Part shown: one piece after another, positions 1 to 7,600 of the stretch
Position numbering within the stretch: the stretch's first letter is position 1
How the letters are laid out: each line of letters starts with the position of its first letter
Source: Putridiphycobacter sp965367695
GTDB taxonomy: Bacteria; Bacteroidota; Bacteroidia; Flavobacteriales_D; Crocinitomicaceae
Assembly (NCBI GenBank): GCA_965367695.1
Contig: CBDUKB010000130.1
Span: 1 to 8,445, forward strand
Reading direction: 5' to 3'
Length of the DNA: 8,445 nt
Position numbers and translations under genes: made by a program
Notes under the pieces: model-generated
What the model saw: only the letters and a program-made list of their open reading frames with translations
Database searches by the model: none
What the model was told of the DNA's origin: nothing

Positions 1-229
1 AATCATCATCTTCTTCAATCAATTCAATGGCTTCTTCAGCAGTCATTCTCACCAAGTAATACTTATCTTCCGTTTCAAATGGCAATGCACTCACATTTTT
101 TCCTTGTGCATTTACAAAAATGATAAGATGATCTTCAAATCCATACGGATACTGCAACTTGATTTGTTCAAGGATTGATTTATCAAGTTTTACATAATCT
201 TTTATGACTCTAGGTTTATTGTTACTCAT
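1..229 (-). CDS. small conserved acidic protein of unknown function, partial (C-terminus off the left edge)
   Basis: This open frame runs from an ATG at 227-229 to the window edge without a stop, so only the first 76 codons are visible. The protein begins MSNNKPRVIKDYVKLDKSIL and the visible part ends in an acidic run (IELIEEDDD). It has no signal peptide, membrane segment or cysteine. From memory, small proteins with this start and an Asp/Glu-rich tail are common in Bacteroidota. Some database entries call them DNA primase, but nothing visible here supports that name. It follows the deoxyhypusine-synthase-like gene by 17 bases and is probably the last visible gene of the polyamine operon. 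An in-frame ATG at 245-247 overlaps the previous stop as TAATG and would add six residues (MLTNNN). I prefer 229 because MSNNKPR resembles the remembered family start, but the choice is uncertain. Function is unknown. Confidence 0.72.
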   Translation of the reverse strand, partial: MSNNKPRVIKDYVKLDKSILEQIKLQYPYGFEDHLIIFVNAQGKNVSALPFETEDKYYLVRMTAEEAIELIEEDDD

Positions 230-246
230 ATTATTATTGGTAAGCA

Positions 247-1221
247 TTACATATCTAACAAATATGCAAAAATTAGTGGCGCTACAATTGTAGCATCCGA
301 TTCAATTATATATTTAGGGGTGTCAATATCTAATTTACCCCAGGTTATTTTTTCGTTTGGAACAGCTCCGGAGTATGAGCCATAACTTGTGGTTGAATCT
401 GAAATTTGACAAAAATAGCTCCAAAAAGGGGTATCAGTTCTTTCCATATCTTGGTATAACATTGGTACCACACAAATAGGAAAGTCTCCTGCTATACCAC
501 CACCAATTTGAAAGAATCCTATTCCATCTTTTGAGTTTGCAGTATACCAATCGGCTAAATAAGTCATGTATTCAATTCCAGACTTTACAGTACTCGCTTT
601 CAGTTCACCTTTCATTACATAAGAAGCAAATATGTTTCCCATGGTACTGTCTTCCCATCCTGGAACAATAATCGGCAAATTCTTTTCAGCCGCTGCATAC
701 ATCCAGCTGTCTTTAATGTCTATTTCGTAGTATTCTTCAAGCACACCAGAAAGTAATAATTTGTACATGAATTCATGTGGGAAATATCTTTCTCCAGCTG
801 CTTCCGCATCTTTCCATATTTTTACAATGTGTTTTTGTAATCTTCTAAAAGCTTCTTCTTCTGGAATACAGGTATCTGTTACACGGTTCAATCCTTTTTC
901 TAACAAATCCCATTCATCTTGGGGGGTCAAATCTCTATAGTTAGGCACCCTTTTATAGTGTGAATGCGCAACCAAATTCATGACATCTTCTTCTAAATTA
1001 GCACCGGTACAAGAAATGATTTGCACTTTATCTTTTCTGATGACTTCTGCAAAAATCTTACCCAACTCAGCCGTACTCATTGCCCCTGCAAGCGACACAA
1101 GCATCTTAGCTCCATTTGCCAGTTGTTGTTCATATCCCTTTGCGGCATCCACTACACTCGCGGCATTAAAATGCAAGTAATACTTTTCTATAAAATTTGA
1201 AATCGCTCCTTTAGAATTCAT
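247..1221 (-). CDS. deoxyhypusine synthase-like protein, possible homospermidine synthase
   Basis: This 324-residue protein belongs to the deoxyhypusine synthase family (NAD-dependent aminobutyl transferases). Visible family marks are the segment ISCTGANLEEDVMNLVAHSH (69-88), IIVPGWEDSTMGN (184-196), the nucleotide-binding-type GGG (240-242) and WGK (294-296), where Lys296 matches the catalytic lysine of human DHS. The Glu preceding WGK in the human enzyme is also kept (Glu290). Other polyamine-pocket positions differ: the human His288 position is Asp246, and two Asp before the WGK motif are Tyr280 and Tyr283. Bacteria have no eIF5A, so the classical reaction is unlikely. Plant homospermidine synthase arose from this family, homospermidine is common in flavobacteria, and speA and speB lie directly upstream. 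Making homospermidine from putrescine is therefore a reasonable inference, not proven. The start ATG lies inside the end of speB (11-base overlap), with AAGAGGAAG abutting it. Confidence 0.88.
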   Translation of the reverse strand: MNSKGAISNFIEKYYLHFNAASVVDAAKGYEQQLANGAKMLVSLAGAMSTAELGKIFAEVIRKDKVQIISCTGANLEEDVMNLVAHSHYKRVPNYRDLTPQDEWDLLEKGLNRVTDTCIPEEEAFRRLQKHIVKIWKDAEAAGERYFPHEFMYKLLLSGVLEEYYEIDIKDSWMYAAAEKNLPIIVPGWEDSTMGNIFASYVMKGELKASTVKSGIEYMTYLADWYTANSKDGIGFFQIGGGIAGDFPICVVPMLYQDMERTDTPFWSYFCQISDSTTSYGSYSGAVPNEKITWGKLDIDTPKYIIESDATIVAPLIFAYLLDM

Positions 1222-2146
1222 CTTCCTCTTGTTTAAATTTATTTACTTTTGTTCCTGTACTCTCTTCACCATCTGCTAAGTAAAAATCTTCTTTCGTATT
1301 TTTAAACTTATAGCTCAACATTTTATAGTAAAGTTTTGCGGCTAGGAAATCAGATGATTTTTCTTGTTCATTTGGGCACAATTCAACAATGTCGAATCCA
1401 ACAACGTTTTTTTGTTCAAACACAGACTTTAAAAACTCCATGGTTTCATACCAAAATAATCCCCCTGGCTCCGGTGTACCTGTTGAGGGCATGATAGATG
1501 GGTCAAAAGCATCAAGATCAATTGTTATAAAAACATTTTCTGTACAAGCGTCCACTACTTTATCAACCCAATATTCATCATAAGCCATTTCATGGGCAAA
1601 GTACACTTTTTCCATATCCATCACTCTTTTTTCAGCACTATCCATGCTGCGGATACCTACTTGAATTAAATTAGTTGTTTTACTTGCTTCATATACAGCA
1701 CAAGCATGGTTACAACTTGATCCTTCATACTCTTTTCGTAAATCAGCATGTGCATCAATTTGCAAAACGGTTAAGTTATCAAATGACTCATTAAAAGCTC
1801 TTATTGAACCAATTGAAATCGAATGTTCCCCTCCAAATAAGGTGACAAATTTATTTTTCTTTATATATTCCTTAGTCGTTGCATGAACAGCATCAACCAT
1901 AGCTTCAGGAGATGAATTTTCTGAAACTGGATCTGCTAAAAACACACCTTCTTTGTAAACTTCTGAATCAGTTTCAATATCGTATAACTCCATGTTTTCA
2001 GAGGCTGCTAAAAACGCTTCCGGACCTTTATCAGCTCCTTTTTGCCAAGTACTGGTACCGTCATATGGTACCGGAATTAAAACTATTTTTGCTGTTTCTA
2101 ACTGGGCATTTTCTTGCGGAATGCCTGCATAAGTTTTATTTTTCAT
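1211..2146 (-). CDS. speB: agmatinase (arginase/ureohydrolase family)
   Basis: This 311-residue cytosolic ureohydrolase probably hydrolyses agmatine to putrescine and urea. The binuclear manganese ligands of the family are all present: GGEHS with His108, DAHAD with Asp131, His133 and Asp135, and DLDAFDP with Asp210 and Asp212. The following STGTPEPGG (221-229) and DIVELCPN with Glu255 are also typical. The family alone does not separate agmatinase from arginase. Agmatinase is preferred because the gene sits directly after an arginine decarboxylase, whose product is agmatine. The C-terminus after about residue 282 is a charged tail (GEESTGTKVNKF, then QEEDEF) beyond the catalytic fold, and its last codons overlap the start of the next gene. 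The start ATG overlaps the end of speA by 11 bases, which suggests translational coupling. No strong ribosome binding site is seen. Confidence 0.92.
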   Translation of the reverse strand: MKNKTYAGIPQENAQLETAKIVLIPVPYDGTSTWQKGADKGPEAFLAASENMELYDIETDSEVYKEGVFLADPVSENSSPEAMVDAVHATTKEYIKKNKFVTLFGGEHSISIGSIRAFNESFDNLTVLQIDAHADLRKEYEGSSCNHACAVYEASKTTNLIQVGIRSMDSAEKRVMDMEKVYFAHEMAYDEYWVDKVVDACTENVFITIDLDAFDPSIMPSTGTPEPGGLFWYETMEFLKSVFEQKNVVGFDIVELCPNEQEKSSDFLAAKLYYKMLSYKFKNTKEDFYLADGEESTGTKVNKFKQEEDEF

Positions 2147-3536
2147 TGTAACCTAATTTATTTAAAAAATCTTCTGCTTTTTGTTGTTCTGCGAATAATT
2201 TAGTGGATATCTCTCCATTCGCGTTCTTTTGAATTAAAATATGTTTTGGATGCGGAATTAAGCAATGCTGTAGACCACCAAAACCACCAATAGACTCTTG
2301 GTATGCACCCACATTAAAAAATCCAATATATAAAGGCGATTCTGAAGAATACTTTGGTAGATAAATAGCGTTTAAGTGTTGCTCACTGTTATAATAATCA
2401 TCACTATCACAAGTTAATCCTCCTAACAAAACCCTTTCATATTGCTTGTGCCAATTATTAATAGGAAGCATGATAAACCTTTTATTAATTGCCCAAGTAT
2501 CAGGTAATGTAGTAATAAAAGATGAATTAATCATGTTCCATTTTTCACGATCATTTTGTTGTTTTTGGTATAATATCTCATATACAGCACCCCCGCTTTC
2601 ACCTACTGTGAAAGAACCAAATTCAGTGAAAATATCGGGTACATCAACACCAGCTGCTTCGCAAGTATTATTGATTTGCACAATGATTTCATTTACCAAA
2701 TACTCATAATCAAAGTCAAATGCTAAGGAGTTTTTAATTGGAAATCCCCCTCCAATATTCAAACTATTTAAAGTAGGACATTCCTTTTTTAACTGAACAT
2801 ATACTTTTAGACATTTTAATAATTCATTCCAATAATAGGCCGTATCTCTTATGCCTGTATTGATAAAGAAATGAAGCATCTTTAATTCCAGTTTGGGATT
2901 TTCCTTTATTTGGTTTTTGTAGAAAGGAACAATATTTTTATAGCCGATTCCTAATCTACTCGTGTAAAATGCAAACTTTGGTTCTTCTTCCGAGGCAATT
3001 CTAATCCCTATTTTATATTTACCTTCAATTTGTTCATCTAACAAATCAATTTCCTCATAATTATCAATAATCGGAATACAATTTGAATGACCACTATTAA
3101 TTAATCTCGCAATATTTGTAATATACTGACTTCTTTTGAACCCATTGCAAATGATAAAATTGTCCTTAGAAATTTTACCTTCTTCTTTCAATTTTTCTAC
3201 AATATTGATATCAATTGCTGATGACGTTTCAATATGAATATCATTTTTTAATGCTTCGTCCAATACATGCTTGAAATGCGAACTTTTAGTGCAATAACAA
3301 TAGTTGTATTTGCCTTTGTAATTTTGGGATGCCATTGCCGTATGAAACCAATTTTTGGCCCGAGCAATATTTTCAGAAATCTTAGGTAAATAAGTAAATT
3401 TCAAAGGAGTTCCGTACTGTTCAATTAAGCTCATAATATCTACACCATGGAAACTTAATTTATTCCCTGATAAGGAAAATTCTTCTGTGGGAAAATCAAA
3501 GGTTTGATCTATTAAATCTTTGTATTTATTTTTCAT
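2136..3536 (-). CDS. speA: biosynthetic arginine decarboxylase, compact form
   Basis: This 466-residue PLP-dependent fold-III decarboxylase probably converts arginine to agmatine and CO2, the first step of the polyamine route encoded here. PLP-barrel marks are YCTKSSHF (81-88), with Lys84 as the expected Schiff-base lysine, a glycine-rich phosphate loop GGGFP (262-266) and FTEFGSFTVGESGG (303-316). The C-terminal half follows E. coli SpeA closely: LPDTWAI (344-350), TCDSDD (375-380) with the conserved active-site Cys376, and FFNVGAYQE (406-414). These motifs favour arginine decarboxylase over ornithine, diaminopimelate or carboxynorspermidine decarboxylase. It is nearly 200 residues shorter than E. 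coli SpeA (about 658), so the extra helical regions of that enzyme are largely missing; no frameshift is visible. It is the first gene of the operon, with a promoter 46-76 bases upstream. The start ATG follows an AT-rich leader without a clear ribosome binding site. Confidence 0.9.
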   Translation of the reverse strand: MKNKYKDLIDQTFDFPTEEFSLSGNKLSFHGVDIMSLIEQYGTPLKFTYLPKISENIARAKNWFHTAMASQNYKGKYNYCYCTKSSHFKHVLDEALKNDIHIETSSAIDINIVEKLKEEGKISKDNFIICNGFKRSQYITNIARLINSGHSNCIPIIDNYEEIDLLDEQIEGKYKIGIRIASEEEPKFAFYTSRLGIGYKNIVPFYKNQIKENPKLELKMLHFFINTGIRDTAYYWNELLKCLKVYVQLKKECPTLNSLNIGGGFPIKNSLAFDFDYEYLVNEIIVQINNTCEAAGVDVPDIFTEFGSFTVGESGGAVYEILYQKQQNDREKWNMINSSFITTLPDTWAINKRFIMLPINNWHKQYERVLLGGLTCDSDDYYNSEQHLNAIYLPKYSSESPLYIGFFNVGAYQESIGGFGGLQHCLIPHPKHILIQKNANGEISTKLFAEQQKAEDFLNKLGYNEK

Positions 3537-3581
3537 TTAAACAATCATAATTAACGATTTTTAATAGCTGATTAATGCGGT

Positions 3582-3612
3582 CAAAAGTACATTTAAAAAG
3601 CAAAAATGCAAA
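3582..3612 (-). promoter_or_regulatory. Bacteroidota-type promoter of the speA operon
   Basis: On the minus strand the sequence reads TTTG (3612-3609), 19 bases, then TACTTTTG (3589-3582). This fits the Bacteroidota sigma factor consensus TTTG-N17..19-TAnnTTTG exactly. Transcription would begin near 3575, giving a leader of about 40 bases before the speA ATG at 3536. No riboswitch-sized structure fits in that leader. Confidence 0.68.
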
Positions 3613-3736
3613 TAGTTTGAAATAAAAATAATAATTATTTAATTGACACTGGGAATAAATCAAGTAAAATTTAATTAGCTATTCATTATCAACACTTTAA
3701 TTAATTAAAATAGATTGAATTCTCAAGGCCTAAAAA

Positions 3737-3766
3737 TTTGATTCCAATTTTGTTTACTTATTTTTG
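3737..3766 (+). promoter_or_regulatory. Bacteroidota-type promoter of menB
   Basis: TTTG (3737-3740 ends in G at 3740), 18 bases, then TATTTTTG (3759-3766) match the consensus TTTG-N17..19-TAnnTTTG. Transcription would begin near 3772-3774, about 10 bases before the ATG at 3783. The element overlaps the upstream in-frame TTG at 3738, so that TTG cannot be the start codon if this promoter is used. Confidence 0.68.
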
Positions 3767-3782
3767 TACAAACTTTAATAAT

Positions 3783-4625
3783 ATGGCAACTATTAATTGG
3801 AAAACAGCAATCGAATTTGAGGACATCACTTATAAAAAGGCAGATGGTGTAGCAAGAATTGCCTTTAACAGACCTAATGTCAGAAATGCCTTTAGGCCTA
3901 AAACGACCAGTGAATTATACCGTGCATTTTATGATGCCCAAGAAGATACTTCTATTGGTGTTGTGTTGTTATCTGCTGAAGGACCTTCAACAAAAGATGG
4001 GGTTTATTCGTTTTGCTCGGGTGGGGACCAAAAAGCAAGAGGAGAACAAGGTTATGTTGGAGAAGATGGAATGCACCGATTGAACATTTTAGAAGTACAA
4101 CGCTTGATTAGGTTTATGCCAAAAGTAGTTATAGCTGTTGTGCCTGGCTGGGCTGTTGGGGGCGGGCATAGTTTACATGTTGTATGTGATATGACAATTG
4201 CCAGTGAAGAACATGCTATATTTAAACAAACTGATGCGGATGTAACCAGTTTTGATGGCGGTTATGGCTCTGCTTATTTGGCTAAGATGGTCGGACAAAA
4301 AAGAGCAAGAGAAATTTTTTTCCTAGGAAGAAATTATTCTGCAAAAGAAGCTTTTGATATGGGCATGGTGAATGCTGTGGTACCGCATGCCAAATTAGAG
4401 GAAACCGCTTTTGAATGGGCGCAAGAAGTGTTAGGCAAATCACCTACTTCAATAAAAATGTTAAAGTTCGCCATGAATTTGACTGACGACGGAATGGTTG
4501 GACAACAAGTTTTTGCTGGAGAAGCAACTCGTTTAGCCTACGGTACAGCAGAGGCAAAGGAAGGAAGAAATGCTTTTCTTGAAAAGAGAAAACCCGATTT
4601 TAAAAACATAAAATGGATTCCTTAA
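3783..4625 (+). CDS. menB: 1,4-dihydroxy-2-naphthoyl-CoA synthase
   Basis: This 280-residue crotonase-fold enzyme closes the second ring in menaquinone synthesis, converting o-succinylbenzoyl-CoA to 1,4-dihydroxy-2-naphthoyl-CoA in the cytosol. Signature segments are CSGGDQKARG (78-87), the oxyanion-hole GGGH (126-129), TSFDGGYG (155-162) with the catalytic Asp158, Tyr253 in ATRLAYGTAE, and the typical C-terminal EGRNAFLEKRKPDF. Residue 151, in FKQTDADV, is Asp where the bicarbonate-dependent E. coli enzyme has Gly156, which marks the type whose own carboxylate replaces bicarbonate. I start at the ATG of MATINWKTAIEF. The frame stays open upstream to a TTG at 3738, but a promoter -7 element lies in that stretch and the added residues are not MenB-like. 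No other menaquinone gene is in the window, so the rest of the pathway must be elsewhere. Confidence 0.96.
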   Translation: MATINWKTAIEFEDITYKKADGVARIAFNRPNVRNAFRPKTTSELYRAFYDAQEDTSIGVVLLSAEGPSTKDGVYSFCSGGDQKARGEQGYVGEDGMHRLNILEVQRLIRFMPKVVIAVVPGWAVGGGHSLHVVCDMTIASEEHAIFKQTDADVTSFDGGYGSAYLAKMVGQKRAREIFFLGRNYSAKEAFDMGMVNAVVPHAKLEETAFEWAQEVLGKSPTSIKMLKFAMNLTDDGMVGQQVFAGEATRLAYGTAEAKEGRNAFLEKRKPDFKNIKWIP

Positions 4626-4652
4626 TTCATTAATTTTTATTACTTTAGAAAA

Positions 4653-7600
4653 ATGATTAAAACGATTGCTACAATTTTTACGCTCTTCATTATCGGTGTC
4701 GTAAATACATATGCTCAAACATATATCAAACCAGTGGGGGTTTCTTCTGCGGATCAAGGTGCAAATTCAATTATCATCAATCAAAATGGAGAATATGTGA
4801 TAGGTGGCTATGTAAATGATAGCAGTTTTATTGCATTATTAGATAATAATGGCCTTCCCATTTGGAGCAAATCTTTTGATTTTAGTTCTAATCCTGATTA
4901 CATCATGGAACTAAGTCTCACCTCGGATAATTTTATTATTGGTTGTGGCATTTCCAAATTAGCAAGTGGTGGTCAACCTAATGGTTTTGTTTTTAAAGTT
5001 GATATGCTAGGGAATTTAATCTGGTCGAAGTTAATTAACATTGGTGGAAATACGGTATATGCATACGGATTAAACGAAGCGGCAAATGGCAATTATAATA
5101 TTGTTGGTGGATATTCTACTCCAAAGCAAATCGCCTATATTTTAGAACTTGAACCGTTGTTTGGGAATACAGTTTGGGATAGTATTTATGCCCAAACAAG
5201 TTTTTCTAATAACCTAGATGAATTATTTTATTCGATTACAGAATCTCCCACTAACCAAGCCAAATACATTGCAGGCAGGATGCAAGTAGCACCAGGTAAT
5301 ATAGGTTATAGACCCAGCTTAAGTAGAGTTGATCAAAATGGTAATATTGAATGGACTAAAACATACATGTATGATAACCTTTCTTCAGATCGATTATATG
5401 GTAATGATGTGCTTGCAGATGGCGATTCCCTAACCTTATTGTTTTCAGGAAAAGTTGGAGGATCTAGTACTCCCTTTCATCCAGGATTGTTAAAAACTGA
5501 TACCGCTGGGAATATTAGTTGGGCAAAATACTATACAAGTGGCGGGCTTGATTTGAGGTGTTATAGTATGGTTCAAACACCCATGGGATATGTATTGTCT
5601 GGTTATATCAATAATGGTACACAAGATTTATTTATGATCTACACTGACAAACAAGGAAATGTTAATTGGGCCAATTCATATGGAGATATGAATATTGAAA
5701 ATTCCTATTTAGCGCCTGAAAATTCAAAAGTAATTATTGATAATAATTTTATTGTGACTGTTGGAAGAACAAATAGTTTTAATACCAATTATGATGCTTT
5801 GATCGTTAAAGTAAACCTTTCAGACGGCCTAATAAACGGAATCAATTGTGTTGATTCATTATCAATCACAACAAATACGGCTCCTAGTCTTGATTTTGAC
5901 TACAGTATGATTACCGGTACATTTCCCTTGTCTATTACCACACCTTCACCCAACTCAAATAATTTACCTTTCCAAAATATTGGTGTTTTAGTTGAGAATA
6001 CTACCGATACATTAATTGGTGGAGATACGATTTATCTTTGTTTAGGTGAAGTTTTTACTGCAGAGGTATTTAATGCCAGTGTAGCTAGTTATAATTGGAG
6101 TACAGGTGGTACAGCACAAACCGAAACTTTTACCTCAGCAGGAAGTTTTTGGGTTGATGTAAGCGGAAGTAACGGATGTATTGTTTGGACCGATACTTTT
6201 TATGTAGTGGTAGATAGTTTAAATATCGCTCTTGGAAATGATACCACCCTTTGTAGTCAAAATAATTTATTGCTCGACGCAACCAATACAAACGCCACTT
6301 ATCTTTGGCAGGATGGGTCTACAAATCCCACATTTTCGGCCACACAGACTGGCACCTACTTCGTAGAAGTTGCTAATACTACCTGCATAATATACGATAC
6401 CATAAATATTACTTTCGGTGTGCAACCTATTGTTGATCTTGGTTCGGATACAGTTTTATGTGGAAACATTAATATGAGCTTAGATGCAGGTCCAAACTTG
6501 GCAAATTCAGTTTACTTATGGCAAGATGGCTCAACTGCCAGTACATTTAATGTAACTCAAGTTGGAACCTATTGGGTAACACATAATAATGGAGGTTGCC
6601 AAGCAGTTGACTCAATAAATATTTCAAACGTTTTAACATCATTCGACCTTGGAAATGACACAACGCTTTGCAACGGCGATAGTATTGTACTTTCTGTTGG
6701 AGTGCAAAGTGGCACAATTTTATGGCAAGACAATAGCACAAATCAGGACTTAACAGTAAATACCACTGGGATGTACAGTGTAACTGTTACAACAAATGGT
6801 TGCAGTGTATCTGATAGTGTTTTTATTCAGTTTGTGGTGCCCCCAACTGTCAACCTGGGAAATGACACCATATTGTGTGAAGGAACATTACAATTAAATG
6901 CCAATAATCCAACCCTGCCAACATTATGGAATGATGGAAGTACCAACCAAAACTTGACTGTAACCCAAACTGGATTATATTGGGTAGAGATAAGCAACGG
7001 TGGTTGTATTGTATCAGATTCAATTAACGTGACAATTATTCAAAATTCACTAGGAAACATTGCAGATGCACTACTTTGTAATGGCGTAAGTTATCCAATA
7101 AATATTAGCAGTAGCAATGGAACAGTAAACTGGAATGATGGTTCAACCGCCAAAATAAGAAACATAAGTAGCCCAGGTGTTTATTGGGTTGATTTAAATG
7201 ATAACGGGTGTATATTTTCTGATACTTTTAGTCTTGACTGGCAAATTATTACAGCACATGCATCTTCGAATGTTTTAAAGGGATGTTCTCCTTTGGAAGT
7301 TCAATTTATTGATTCATCAACTGTTAATTTTGGAGCTATCACTAATTGGGACTGGAATTTAGGAGCAGGCGTGTTTGCAAGTGCTCAAAACCCGATTCAC
7401 ACCTTTTATACAAATGGCACCTATTACCAAACTTTAACGGTGACAAGTAATCTTGGCTGTACCGACACTTACCAAGGTGCAAATGCAGTAGAAGTATTTG
7501 AAAAAATTAATGCCTTTTTTACCCATAGTCCGACAACAACAAGCATTGATAAACCAGTTTTTTTCAACAACCTAACAGTAAACCCAACTACTTGGTCGTG

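Larger units (their letters stand above)
3537..3782. other. divergent AT-rich intergenic region between speA and menB
   Basis: This 246-base stretch separates the divergent speA operon and menB. It is very AT-rich and holds short A/T palindromes such as TTAATTAATTAA near 3698-3709. Each end carries one good Bacteroidota promoter facing outward. The middle (about 3613-3736) shows no convincing gene, RNA or long inverted repeat. It could hold operator sites, but none is recognisable. Confidence 0.7.

Noticed and set aside
1912..2151. Plus-strand open frame of 79 codons opposite speB
   Set aside because: It lies antisense to a clearly conserved coding region and encodes no recognisable protein. 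The same applies to the other short opposite-strand or alternate-frame openings at 980-1180, 1389-1583, 2446-2709, 3859-4083, 4533-4757, 6547-6741 and 7649-7831.
3613..3736. Possible small RNA or riboswitch in the AT-rich intergenic region
   Set aside because: Only short A/T palindromes are present, with no stable GC stem, and the speA leader is too short for a riboswitch.
3738..3782. N-terminal extension of MenB from a TTG start
   Set aside because: The stretch contains the promoter -7 element, and the residues (IPILFTYFCTNFNN) do not look like a MenB N-terminus.
4641..4648. TACTTTAG as a -7 element for the secreted-protein gene
   Set aside because: It has one mismatch to TAnnTTTG, no TTTG lies 17-19 bases upstream, and transcription would start at or inside the ATG. 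Co-transcription with menB is as likely.
5994..7235. Tandem repeats as a CRISPR array or mobile element
   Set aside because: The repeats are diverged, in frame and encode Ig-like protein units.
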